A stretch of 14,678 nt of DNA, from contig JBKPBQ010000419.1 in the NCBI GenBank assembly GCA_046726955.1, forward strand, positions 1-14,678, given 5' to 3'. Of this stretch, positions 7,224 to 14,641 are shown in pieces. Both the position numbers and the translations under genes were made by a program. The stretch comes from CAVPGH01 sp046726955 (GTDB lineage Bacteria > Acidobacteriota > Vicinamibacteria > Fen-336). The notes under the pieces were generated by a model. That model was given only the letters and a program-made list of their open reading frames with translations. It did no database searches and was not told where the DNA came from. Positions within the stretch are counted from its first letter, which is position 1. Each line of letters starts with the position of its first letter.

Positions 7224-7900
7224 GTCTCGAGCCTCCGACCCCGCCGGCGCGTGATCCATTCCGTCGTCCACAAGGCGGCGAACGCGAGGAGGACCGTCAC
7301 GGCCGCGAGGACGAGGGCGCGGTCGTCCCGGCCGACCTGGCTGTCGTGGAAGATCGCGAGGGCGAGGGTCTGCGTCTTGCCGGGGATGTTTCCGGCGACC
7401 ATCACCGTCGCCCCGAACTCCCCGAGCGCGCGCGAGAAGGCCAGCACGGTGCCGGCGAGGACGCCGCGCCAGGCGAGGGGGAGTGTCACGCGGAAGAAGG
7501 CGGAGAGCGGACCGCACCCGAGCGTGCGCGCGATCCCCACCAGGCGCGGATCGGCCTCCTCGAACGCCGTGCGCGCCGAGCGGACGAGCAGGGGAAAGGA
7601 CATGACCGCGGTCGCCACGAGCACGGCCTTTGCCGTGAACACGACCTCGACGCCGTGCGCGGCGAGCCAGGCGCCGAGGGGCGCGCGGCGCGCGAGCAGC
7701 TGGAGCAGCAGCAGTCCCACGGCAGTCGGGGGAAGGATGAGGGGCAGAGACAGCAGCGTCTCGATCGCGCCCTTGCCCGGCCCTCGGTAGCGGGCGAGGC
7801 CGAGGCCGGCGGCGATGCCGAGGGGAAGGATGAGGGCCGTGCTGAGGAACGCAACCCTCAGCGTGAAGAGGATTACGCCAAGCTCCTCGCTCGTGAGCAG
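7220..7900 (-). CDS. modB: ModB, molybdate ABC transporter permease, probable CTG start
   Basis: Membrane-spanning subunit of the molybdate importer. Reading the same frame upstream of the first ordinary start (GTG 7720) gives unbroken ModB-like sequence: LLTSEELGVILFTLRV, then GPGKGAIETLLSLPLILPPTAVG, up to the TAG that ends modA. No ATG, GTG or TTG occurs there, so the best start is CTG 7900, two codons after that TAG; it gives 226 residues, close to E. coli ModB (229). Starting at 7720 would lose 60 residues including the first membrane helix. The EAA loop (EEADPRLVGIARTLGCGPL) and the molybdate/sulfate-permease signature GEFGAT are present. The gene sits between modA and modC, overlapping the latter as GTGA. 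A sequencing error or a rarer start codon (for example ATC at 7873 after GAGGAG) could also explain the missing start. Confidence 0.88.
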   Translation of the reverse strand: MLTSEELGVILFTLRVAFLSTALILPLGIAAGLGLARYRGPGKGAIETLLSLPLILPPTAVGLLLLQLLARRAPLGAWLAAHGVEVVFTAKAVLVATAVMSFPLLVRSARTAFEEADPRLVGIARTLGCGPLSAFFRVTLPLAWRGVLAGTVLAFSRALGEFGATVMVAGNIPGKTQTLALAIFHDSQVGRDDRALVLAAVTVLLAFAALWTTEWITRRRGRRLET

Positions 7901-7903
7901 ACG

Positions 7904-8671
7904 CTACTTCTCGGTAAGGACGACGAAGCCGTGGCGAGTGTAGACCTCCCGGGCGGACGCGGAGGTGAGGGCGCGCACGAGATCGGCGGTGGCGGGCTTC
8001 TTCGCGCCGGCGAGCGGCGCAAGAGGATAGACGATCGGCGGCGCCTCTTCCCGGGGGACCGTGAACGCGACCTTCACCTGCTTCGAGGTCGCCGCGTCCG
8101 TTCGATAGACGATGCCCGCGTCCACGTTGCCGGCCTCCACGGCGGACAGGGCGGCGCGGACGTTGAGCGCGGGCACGACCTTCGGCTCGAGCGCGCTCCA
8201 GAGGCCGATCGACTCGAGCCAGCGCCGCGCGTAGACCCCCGCGGGCACGGCCTCGGGGTCGGCGAGGGCGAGGCGGCGGAGGGCCGCGAGGTCCTTGGCC
8301 GCCGCCACGCGCGTCCCGGCGTCGGCGGGCACGACGACGACGAGCGTGTTCGAGAGCACGTCGCGGCGATCCTCGGCGCGCACGAGGCCCGCGGACACGA
8401 GGGCGTCCATCTGCGCGCTGTCCGCCGAGAAGAAGACGTCGGCGGCCGCTCCCGCGTTGATCTGCCGGACGAGGTCGTTGGAGCCTCCGAAATTGAAGAC
8501 GACCTTGTGGCCCGTCGCCTTCTCGAAGCCGGAGGCGACTTCCTCTACGGCCTCGGTCAGGCTGGATGCCGCAAAGAGGTTGAGCTCGTCGGCGGAAGCG
8601 GAGGCGGAGGCGACGAGCGCCAGGAGCACGAGCGCGGTCCGCACGGGGTGGAAGACCGCGGTCGAGGACAT
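7904..8671 (-). CDS. modA: ModA, periplasmic molybdate-binding protein
   Basis: Captures molybdate (possibly tungstate) in the periplasm and delivers it to ModBC. The 255 residues begin with a signal peptide (VRTALVLLALVASASASA, cleaved near residue 27). Family motifs seen: LFAASSLTEA (32-41), FNFGGSNDLVRQI (59-71), ADVFFSADSAQMD (78-89) and IVYRTDA (187-193), where Ser36, Ser64 and Tyr189 match oxyanion-binding positions of ModA. First gene of modABC. There is no Shine-Dalgarno sequence before ATG 8671, but a TATGAT lies 8 nt upstream, so the transcript may be leaderless. Closest alternatives are sulfate-family binding proteins, but the AASS motif and the neighbours favour ModA. Confidence 0.95.
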   Translation of the reverse strand: MSSTAVFHPVRTALVLLALVASASASADELNLFAASSLTEAVEEVASGFEKATGHKVVFNFGGSNDLVRQINAGAAADVFFSADSAQMDALVSAGLVRAEDRRDVLSNTLVVVVPADAGTRVAAAKDLAALRRLALADPEAVPAGVYARRWLESIGLWSALEPKVVPALNVRAALSAVEAGNVDAGIVYRTDAATSKQVKVAFTVPREEAPPIVYPLAPLAGAKKPATADLVRALTSASAREVYTRHGFVVLTEK

Positions 8672-8679
8672 CGGCGGCG

Positions 8680-8707
8680 ATCATAGCATCCGGCTCGCCG
8701 CGAGCCG
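8680..8707 (-). promoter_or_regulatory. Candidate modABC promoter with adjoining inverted repeat
   Basis: On the minus strand TATGAT (8685-8680, five of six matches to TATAAT) lies 8 nt before the modA start. Directly upstream is an inverted repeat with 8-nt arms, CGGCTCGC and GCGAGCCG around one central base (8707-8691), placed where it could overlap the -35 region. It could be an operator, or the remains of a terminator for the PBP gene, but no T run follows. No recognisable -35 and no ModE-like site are seen. Confidence 0.4.
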
Positions 8708-8755
8708 CGTGGAGAGCGATGGTTGTACCGGATCCTGCTGTCCGGTCAGGGCCAG

Positions 8756-10825
8756 CTAGCGTTCGAAGATCGACCTCAGCTTGCGCCCGAGACCGGAGAA
8801 GAAGCGGTCGAGGGCGCGGCGCGCCGTCTGCTTGAAGTTCCCGTGGTGGATCGGGCAGAGGCGGCGGGGCACGTCGTCGCCGTCCTTGAAGTACTCGACG
8901 TAGGTGGGGCACTCCTCGACGGGCCGCAGGTACGACAGCCGGCAGAGCTCGACCTCCTCGAGGCCGTAGGGGACTTCGAACTCGCCGGGCGTGCGGAGCC
9001 GCGCGGCCCGGCGCATGAAGTCGGCCCAGATCGGGAGGGCGACGCGGGCTCCGTAGCCTTCCCGGCGGATGGTCGACGGCTGGTCGAAGCCGACCCACAC
9101 GCCGGCGACCATCGACGAGCTGAAGCCCACGAACCAGGCGTCCTTGAAATCGTCCGTGGTCCCGGTCTTGCCGCCGACCGGGAACCGCACGCCGCGCTCG
9201 CGCACGGGCGCGCCCGTGCCCATGTCGACCACGTCGCGCAGCATGGTGAGTGCTTGGAAGGCCACGGTGGCCGGAAGCACGCGGTTCCGCTGCGCCTCGC
9301 CCTCGTAGGCCACCTCGTCGTCCGCGTCGATGACCTGGACGATGCCGCGCGGCCGGACCGCGAAGCCGCCGTTGACGAACGGAGCGTAGGCGGTGGTCAG
9401 CTCCAGGGGCGTGACGAGCCCCGTGCCGAGGGCGAGGGACGGCACGTCCGGCATGTCGGGCAGACCGAGGTCGCGGGCGAGGCGGAGGACGGCTCCCGAG
9501 CCGATCTGCTGCTGGAGCGCGACCGCGGCCTGGTTGTTGGACTCGCTGAGCGCCTCGCGGAGCGTCTCGGCCTCCGGCGTCTCGTGGACGCCGCCAGGCG
9601 ACCACTCCTGGTTCTGGCTGACGACCCGCACCGATGGGAGGTCGTGAAGGACGGTGACGGGGCTCATCCCGCGGTCGAGCGCAGCCGCGTAGACGACCGG
9701 CTTGAAGGCGGAGCCGGGCTGACGGCGGCTGCGGACCGCGCGGTTGTAGGGCGAAGCGACGGCGTCGCGGCCGCCCACGAGGGCGAGGATGTCGCCGGTC
9801 CGCGGATCGAGGACGACGAGCGCGGCCTGGAGGTCCGGGATGCGCAGCGCGCGCAGCCCGTCGGCCACCGAGCTCTCCGCCAGGTCCTGGAGGGCGGGCA
9901 CGAAAGTCGTGTGGACCCTCCAGTCGGGGGGATGGTCCTTGCCGAAGCGCGCGCGGAACTCGTCGCGGAGGTACTCCTTCGCGTACCCGCCCTTCGCGTC
10001 CACGACGGGCGGCGGCGTCCCCACGATCCGCAGGCGTGCCTGCCGCGCCGCGGCTTCTTCGTCCGGCGTGATGTAACGCTCCTCCCGCATCCGCGTGAGG
10101 ACGACGTGGCTGCGCTCGAGCGCCCCTTGCGGGTTCGACCAGGGCGACAGCGCCGTGGGCGCGCGGATGAGGCCGGCGACGTACGCCGACTCGGCGAGGC
10201 TCAGGCTCCTGGCCGGCTTGCCGAAGACCGCCCGGGACATCGCCTCGGCGCCGTACCGGCCGGAGCCCATGTAGACGCGGTTGAGGTAGAGCTCGAGGAT
10301 CTGGTCCTTGCTGAGCCGCCGCTCCAGCATGAGCGCCAGGGCCGCTTCCTTGGCCTTGCGCCCGGCCGTCCGCGCGTTGGACAGGAAGAGCGTCCGGGCG
10401 AGCTGCTGGGTGAGGGTGCTGCCGCCCTCGACGAACGATCGTTCCCGGACGTTGTGGACGACGGCCCGGCTCACCGCGATGGGGTCGACCCCGGGGTGAC
10501 GGTAGAAGCGATGGTCCTCGACGGCGACGACCGCGTTTCGGAGGGCGGGCGCGATGTCGGCGAGGGGAACGTCGCGGCGGTGCTCGTCGAGGCGGAACCA
10601 GGGCTGGCCGTCGGCGCTCAGGAAGACGGTGTCCCCGACGCCCTGGGCGAGGCGGTTGATGGCCACCGCGTAGCGGATGGTCCACGCTGCGACCACGAGG
10701 GACAGGAGGGTGACGGCCCCGACGGCTACGACGGCCGCTTTGTCGTGGACCTTGCGGATGTGGGGGGCCGCCGCCTCGAGCCAGCTACGGAAGCGCCCAC
10801 CCGCCCGCGCGAGAGGCGACGCCAT
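8756..10825 (-). CDS. Class A penicillin-binding protein (PBP1A-type)
   Basis: Bifunctional peptidoglycan synthase of 689 residues: polymerises lipid II glycan chains and cross-links peptides outside the cytoplasmic membrane. A short basic N-terminus precedes one membrane anchor (about 31-52). The GT51 domain has VEDHRFYRHPGVD with catalytic Glu103, EGGSTLTQQLAR with Glu133, RKAKEAALALMLERR and KDQILELYLNRVYMG. The transpeptidase domain has the nucleophile motif SAFK (Ser372), SNN (429-431) and KTGTT (553-557). The C-terminal tail holds four Cys (ELCRLSY, EECPTY, RLCPIHHG), a pattern common in PBP1A proteins, then a basic end. The gene starts 43 nt after speA with no terminator between, so it probably shares that transcript. 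Length and motifs are complete and functional-looking. Confidence 0.95.
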   Translation of the reverse strand: MASPLARAGGRFRSWLEAAAPHIRKVHDKAAVVAVGAVTLLSLVVAAWTIRYAVAINRLAQGVGDTVFLSADGQPWFRLDEHRRDVPLADIAPALRNAVVAVEDHRFYRHPGVDPIAVSRAVVHNVRERSFVEGGSTLTQQLARTLFLSNARTAGRKAKEAALALMLERRLSKDQILELYLNRVYMGSGRYGAEAMSRAVFGKPARSLSLAESAYVAGLIRAPTALSPWSNPQGALERSHVVLTRMREERYITPDEEAAARQARLRIVGTPPPVVDAKGGYAKEYLRDEFRARFGKDHPPDWRVHTTFVPALQDLAESSVADGLRALRIPDLQAALVVLDPRTGDILALVGGRDAVASPYNRAVRSRRQPGSAFKPVVYAAALDRGMSPVTVLHDLPSVRVVSQNQEWSPGGVHETPEAETLREALSESNNQAAVALQQQIGSGAVLRLARDLGLPDMPDVPSLALGTGLVTPLELTTAYAPFVNGGFAVRPRGIVQVIDADDEVAYEGEAQRNRVLPATVAFQALTMLRDVVDMGTGAPVRERGVRFPVGGKTGTTDDFKDAWFVGFSSSMVAGVWVGFDQPSTIRREGYGARVALPIWADFMRRAARLRTPGEFEVPYGLEEVELCRLSYLRPVEECPTYVEYFKDGDDVPRRLCPIHHGNFKQTARRALDRFFSGLGRKLRSIFER

Positions 10826-10868
10826 GGTCTTCTGAGCGTAGCAGACCTCGCGTGAACGGCCGGGTGGC

Positions 10869-12782
10869 TCAGTCGTTGACGGTCAGGTACGTGTAGCCCT
10901 CGAGCCCTTCTTCGTACCGCCGCATGAGGCGTCCGGACTCCGCCATGGTGAGCCGCTTCTCGCGCAGCGCCACTTCCACCGCGCGGCGCACCCGGGAGAC
11001 GAGGTCCTCCTTGCTGTACTGCACGTAGGAGAGGACCTCGGAGACCGAGTCGCCCTCCACGACGTGCTCGACGCGATAGTCCCCGTCGTCGAGCTTCACG
11101 TGGACGGCGTCGGTGTCGCCGAAGAGGTTGTGGAGGTCGCCCAGGATCTCCTGGTAGGCGCCCACCAGGAAGGTGCCGATCAGATAGGGCTCGCCGTTCG
11201 GCGGGTGGAGCTCGAGGAAGTGCTTCACGTCGCGGAGGTCGATGAACTCGTTCATCTTCCCGTCGCTGTCGCAGGTGAGGTCGGCGAGCACGGCCCGGCG
11301 CGAGGGCGCCTTGTTCAGGCGGTGGATGGGCAGCGTGGGGAAGAGCTGGCGCACGGCCCAGTGGTCGGGCAGCGACTGGAAGAGCGAGAAGTTGCAGTAG
11401 TAGGTGTCGCTGAGCTGCTTCTCCAGGCCTTCGAGCTCGTCGGGCACGTACGGGAGGTCGCGGACGATCTTCAGGATCTTCTCGCAGGAGGCCCAGAAGA
11501 GCTCCTCGACGCGGGCGCGGGCCTTGAGGTCCAGGAAGCCGAGGTTGAAGGCGGTGATCGCCTCCTCCTTTATCTGGAGCGCGTCGTGGTAGGCCTCCTG
11601 GAAGTTCTTCCGCGAGATCCCCTCGTAGGTCTCCCAGAGCTGCTGGATCACCGGGTGCTCGTCGGCGGCCACGGAGTCGGGGACCTGCCCGATCAGGATC
11701 TCGTTCGTGGCGAGGACGTTGTAGACGAGGACGGAGTGGTGGGCGACGAGCGCGCGCCCCGACTCGGTGACGATGTCGGGGTGGGGGACGTTCTTGGCGT
11801 TGCAGGCGTCGGCGATCTGGCTGACGATGTCCGCCGCGTACTCCTGGAGCGTGTAGTTGACCGAGGAGTGGAAGTTCGTCTGGCTGCCGTCGTAGTCGAC
11901 GCCCAGCCCGCCTCCGCAGTCGAGGTACTTCATGTTGGCGCCGAGCCCGCAGAGCTCCACGTAGATCCGGCTCGCCTCGCGCAGCGCGTCCTTGACCGCG
12001 CGGATGTTCGTGATCTGCGAGCCGATGTGGAAGTGCAGGAGCTGCAGGCAGTCGAGCATGTCGAGCGCCCGCAGCTTGTCCACGGCCGCCACCATCTCCG
12101 CGGTGGTGAGCCCGAACTTCGAGCGGTCGCCCGTGCTCTCCACCCACTTGCCGGCGCCCTTCGTGGACAGCCGCGCCCGCACGCCGATGGCAGGCCGGAG
12201 GTCGAGGTCCCGCGAAGCGGCGAGGATCGTGTCGAGCTCGCCCAGCCTGTCCATCGTGATCACGACGCGCCGGCCGATCTTCTGGGCGAGCAGCGCCGTC
12301 TCGATGAACGCGCGGTCCTTGTAGCCGTTGCAGAGGATGAGCGCCTCGGGGTTCTCCTGGAGCGCGAGCGCGACGAGGAGCTCCGGCTTGGAGCCCGCCT
12401 CGATGCCGAGGTTGAAGGGCCGGCCGTACTCCATCAGCTCCTCGACGACGTGGCGCTGCTGGTTGACCTTGATCGGGTAGACGCCGCGGTACGCGCCCTT
12501 GTAGTCGTTGTCGGCGATCGCCTGCTGGAAGGCGCCGCAGAGCTGCTCGACGCGCGTCCTGAGGATGTCGGAGAAGCGGATGAGGAGGGGAAGGTTGAGC
12601 CCGCGGCTGCGGAGATCGTCGACGAGCTCCTTGAGGTCGATCTTCAATGAGGATCCAGGTCCGGCCGGCGTGACCTCGATGTTGCCGGCGTCGTTGATGT
12701 CGAAGAAGGGGCGACCCCAACCGTTCACGTTGTACAGCTCGACGGCGTCCTTGACCGTCCAGGCCCGGAGCTCGGTTTGCAA
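10869..12782 (-). CDS. speA: Biosynthetic arginine decarboxylase SpeA
   Basis: PLP enzyme of fold type III converting arginine to agmatine, the first step of the agmatine route to putrescine; cytoplasmic. It has 637 residues, normal for the family. The start is TTG 12782, backed by the SpeA-like opening WTVKDAVELYNVNGWG and by AGGAGGTGG (12800-12792) upstream. The PLP lysine is in YRGVYPIKVNQ (Lys105); LLHFHIGSQI (248-257), the Gly-rich DCGGGLGVDYDGS (288-300) and ESGRA (340-344) build the cofactor site; the catalytic Cys of the partner subunit is in LTCDSDGKMNEF (Cys504). No agmatinase or agmatine deiminase gene is nearby, so later steps must be encoded elsewhere. It lies upstream of the PBP gene, with its own candidate promoter. 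Confidence 0.97.
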   Translation of the reverse strand: MQTELRAWTVKDAVELYNVNGWGRPFFDINDAGNIEVTPAGPGSSLKIDLKELVDDLRSRGLNLPLLIRFSDILRTRVEQLCGAFQQAIADNDYKGAYRGVYPIKVNQQRHVVEELMEYGRPFNLGIEAGSKPELLVALALQENPEALILCNGYKDRAFIETALLAQKIGRRVVITMDRLGELDTILAASRDLDLRPAIGVRARLSTKGAGKWVESTGDRSKFGLTTAEMVAAVDKLRALDMLDCLQLLHFHIGSQITNIRAVKDALREASRIYVELCGLGANMKYLDCGGGLGVDYDGSQTNFHSSVNYTLQEYAADIVSQIADACNAKNVPHPDIVTESGRALVAHHSVLVYNVLATNEILIGQVPDSVAADEHPVIQQLWETYEGISRKNFQEAYHDALQIKEEAITAFNLGFLDLKARARVEELFWASCEKILKIVRDLPYVPDELEGLEKQLSDTYYCNFSLFQSLPDHWAVRQLFPTLPIHRLNKAPSRRAVLADLTCDSDGKMNEFIDLRDVKHFLELHPPNGEPYLIGTFLVGAYQEILGDLHNLFGDTDAVHVKLDDGDYRVEHVVEGDSVSEVLSYVQYSKEDLVSRVRRAVEVALREKRLTMAESGRLMRRYEEGLEGYTYLTVND

Positions 12783-12791
12783 CTTACCCTG

Positions 12792-12800
12792 CCACCTCCT
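12792..12800 (-). promoter_or_regulatory. Ribosome binding site of speA
   Basis: AGGAGGTGG on the minus strand is nearly a full match to the 16S anti-Shine-Dalgarno sequence. The AGGAGG core is 12 nt from TTG 12782, longer than usual. It supports the TTG start because no other start codon lies between it and the conserved SpeA N-terminus. Confidence 0.65.
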
Positions 12801-12835
12801 GGAGCGCTCGTGCCAATGCGCCCCGACAAATATGC

Positions 12836-12863
12836 AGTGTATCGACTAGGGCACGGAAGTCCA
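12836..12863 (-). promoter_or_regulatory. Candidate sigma-70-type promoter of speA
   Basis: On the minus strand TGGACT (12863-12858) and TACACT (12841-12836) match TTGACA and TATAAT at four of six positions each with a 16-nt spacer. Transcription would start near 12829 and leave a leader of about 47 nt carrying the strong ribosome binding site. A T7 run (12872-12866) lies just upstream, after the DsbA-like gene, behind only a weak 4-bp hairpin. Confidence 0.35.
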
Positions 12864-12878
12864 GCAAAAAAATGACGT

Positions 12879-13919
12879 TCAGCGACTCCGCTCGAGCTCC
12901 GAGTCGACCACTTCACGGAACTCGTCGAAGGGGAGCGCGCCGGTCATCATGCGGCCGTTGACGAAGTAGGTCGGCGTGGAGTTGACGCCCACCCGCGTGC
13001 CCTCGTCGAAGGCGGCGTGGATCGTGGCGTCGAAGCGATCGGAGGCCAGGCACGTGGAGAAGGCGACGGGGTCGAGCTTGAGGCTCGCCGCGCGGGACTT
13101 CAGGTCCGCGTCGTCCATCGGCCCCTTCCCGTTCATCAGGCTCCGGTGGTAGTCCCAGAACTTGCCCTGCTCGCCGGCGCACCGCGAGGCCCGGGCCGCG
13201 GGCATGGCCTGCGGGTGGCCGTCGAGCGGGAAGTCGCGGTGGACGAGCTGGACCTTGCCGGGGTACTTGCTGAGGATCTCGTCGATCGTGCTCTGGGCCC
13301 GGTGGCAGTACGGGCACTGGTAGTCCACGAACTGGACGATCGTCACCGGCGCGCCGTTCGGCCCGAGCGTGGGCGCGCTCGCGGGCACGGCTACCGTCGC
13401 GCGGGGCGGCTCGAGCGCCACCTTGACCGCCGCCTTCTCCCGCAGGCTCCGTGAGAACGTAGCCTGCCGCATCTGCCGGCCCTGGCTCTTGAGGGCCGAC
13501 CGGATCTCGCCGAGCACCGCCTCGCGCGGCTTGCCGGCGAAGCGGGCCTGGTTGTGCTCGTAGATCGTCTCCACGGTTTTGGCGTCCGGCTCCGGCACCT
13601 GGTTGTCCACCTCGTCGCGGACGAGGTCCGTGGTCGAGATCCCGCGCTTCTTGGCTTCCTTCTCCAGGAGCCGGTCGTAGACGATCTCGTCGAGGGCCTG
13701 GCGGCGGATCTCGTACTCCTCCTGGCGGATCCGCACCAGGCGGTTGCCCACCTTCTCGTCGAGCTCCGTGGCCGTCACGGCGGCGCCGTCGACCTCGGCC
13801 ACGACGCCGCTGGGAGCGGCCGTCGGCGACGGACGGGCAGCGTCCGCGGCCGGAGAGGTCCGGCAGGCGGCGAGCATGGCCACGAATCCAAAGGGCACGA
13901 CGAGCGAGATCCGCATCAT
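12879..13919 (-). CDS. Lipoprotein with SurA-N-like and DsbA-like thioredoxin domains
   Basis: Probable envelope thiol-disulfide oxidoreductase or isomerase fused to a chaperone-like segment; 346 residues. The lipobox LAAC places the lipidated Cys at residue 19. Residues about 38-172 are helical and SurA/parvulin-N-like: VAEVDGAAVTATELDEKVG, QALDEIVYDRLLEKEAKKRGI, then EHNQARF. Residues 185-346 are a DsbA/Thioredoxin_4-type domain: VTIVQFVDYQCPYCHRAQ with the redox motif CPYC (202-205), Cys247 and Cys290 as an extra pair, and STPTYFVNG with the cis-proline (Pro316). CPYC is the motif seen in several DsbA/DsbC-like proteins. No partner DsbB/VKOR or prolyl isomerase domain is present here. Start at ATG 13919 (ATG 13916 equally possible); no clear ribosome binding site. 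It follows the 205-aa hypothetical gene by 55 nt. Confidence 0.9.
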   Translation of the reverse strand: MMRISLVVPFGFVAMLAACRTSPAADAARPSPTAAPSGVVAEVDGAAVTATELDEKVGNRLVRIRQEEYEIRRQALDEIVYDRLLEKEAKKRGISTTDLVRDEVDNQVPEPDAKTVETIYEHNQARFAGKPREAVLGEIRSALKSQGRQMRQATFSRSLREKAAVKVALEPPRATVAVPASAPTLGPNGAPVTIVQFVDYQCPYCHRAQSTIDEILSKYPGKVQLVHRDFPLDGHPQAMPAARASRCAGEQGKFWDYHRSLMNGKGPMDDADLKSRAASLKLDPVAFSTCLASDRFDATIHAAFDEGTRVGVNSTPTYFVNGRMMTGALPFDEFREVVDSELERSR

Positions 13920-13931
13920 CCGTCCAGGCTA

Positions 13932-13952
13932 GACGGGGCCTCGCCCCGCGTC
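13932..13952 (-). terminator. GC hairpin between two genes, possible weak terminator or attenuator
   Basis: A 6-bp stem CGGGGC/GCCCCG with a 3-nt loop, with two more pairs beyond a small bulge, lies between the stop of the hypothetical gene and the start of the DsbA-like lipoprotein gene. No T run follows, so it may only slow or stabilise transcript ends. Its position just before the start codon could lower translation of the downstream gene. Confidence 0.35.
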
Positions 13953-13974
13953 AAACGTCGGAAAGCGGACGAGG

Positions 13975-14592
13975 CTACTTCTTTTCCTTCTGCTTCAAGT
14001 CGCCGGTGACGGAGGTCAGGCGGACGGGCTCGATGCCGTAGTTCTCGAGCGTGACCTGCTTCTTCTCCTTGTCGTACGTGATCTTCGTCCCCGCCGCGAG
14101 CTTGCCTTCGCCTTTGCCTTCCTTGTTGAGGCGGATCTCGCAGACCATGAACTCGTAGTCCCGGCTCCGGGTGTTGTTGCGCAGCTCGTAGAAGCCCATC
14201 GGGCGGTCGGTCACGAACAGGATCCGGTAGCCTCCGCTCGGAAGCTCGCCATAGCGCGCAATCTGGATGTCCCACCCCAGGCTCTGGGTCGTCCGGATGA
14301 ACCCGGCCCGGGGCTTGATCGACTGCACCATGTCCAGCAGCTTGCTCTCGCCCTTCTCCACGAGCGTGTCGAGCAGCTTCTGCTTCTCGTCGTCCGTGGA
14401 CCAGCGTTCGATGACGATGTCGAGCGTCGTGGGCCGGGTGCGGCCCACGCCGGAGAGGTTCACGGCGAAGGCGGTCATGCGGAAGGGAGTGGGGGGCGGT
14501 CCCGCCGCCTCCTCCTGAGCGAGAGCGATACGACCCGAACCGAGGGCGAGAAGACCGACGACGAGACGACGGGCGAGCCTGGAGTGAAGCAT
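13975..14592 (-). CDS. Secreted protein of unknown function (205 aa)
   Basis: I do not recognise a family. Start at ATG 14592 is supported by GGAGG 6 nt upstream and a signal peptide (RLARRLVVGLLALGSG, cleavage after ALA near residue 25); an in-frame start at 14622 would place ten residues before it. The mature protein opens with a Pro-rich linker (GPPPTPFRM), then AVNLSGVGRTRPTTLDIVIERW, an acidic/basic helix (STDDEKQKLLDTLVEKGESKLL), the repeated beta-like parts ARYGELPSGGYRILFVTDRP and RSRDYEFMVCEIRLNKEGKGEGK, and a Lys-rich end (LKQKEKK). One Cys only (151). The pattern suggests a soluble periplasmic beta-rich protein. It has its own promoter and heads a likely operon with the DsbA-like lipoprotein. 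Confidence 0.85.
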   Translation of the reverse strand: MLHSRLARRLVVGLLALGSGRIALAQEEAAGPPPTPFRMTAFAVNLSGVGRTRPTTLDIVIERWSTDDEKQKLLDTLVEKGESKLLDMVQSIKPRAGFIRTTQSLGWDIQIARYGELPSGGYRILFVTDRPMGFYELRNNTRSRDYEFMVCEIRLNKEGKGEGKLAAGTKITYDKEKKQVTLENYGIEPVRLTSVTGDLKQKEKK

Positions 14593-14612
14593 TGTCGACC
14601 TCCGGATCGTGA

Positions 14613-14641
14613 ACTCTATCAACGCCCCTCGCCCTCGACAA
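14613..14641 (-). promoter_or_regulatory. Candidate promoter of the secreted 205-aa protein gene
   Basis: On the minus strand TTGTCG (14641-14636) and TAGAGT (14618-14613) match the sigma-70 hexamers at four of six positions each, with an ideal 17-nt spacer. The expected start, near 14606, gives a short leader that contains the ribosome binding site GGAGG (14603-14599). This is the better of the sigma-70-like candidates in the window, though GC-rich genomes give chance matches. Confidence 0.45.

Noticed and set aside
8672..8755. Molybdenum-cofactor riboswitch or ModE operator before modA
   Set aside because: The gap is only 84 nt, shorter than the riboswitch, and no ModE-like TATAT-spaced half-sites are seen.
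7224..10685. Upstream extension of the modC frame through modB, modA and the PBP gene
   Set aside because: Recognisable ModC begins at GTG 7223; everything upstream in this frame is low-complexity Arg/Pro/Gly shadow sequence of known genes.
8723..10855. Long plus-strand open frame opposite the PBP gene
   Set aside because: No domain, and codon-mirror composition; the minus strand holds all class A PBP motifs.
11064..12650. Long plus-strand open frame opposite speA, and an overlapping minus-strand frame (10726-12720)
   Set aside because: Both are shadows of the highly conserved SpeA reading frame; neither shows any recognisable family.
12866..12892. Possible intrinsic terminator after the DsbA-like gene
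   Set aside because: The T7 run is present, but the only stem before it is 4 bp (AGCG/CGCT), lies in the end of the coding region, and is 8 nt from the T run, so it is too weak to call.
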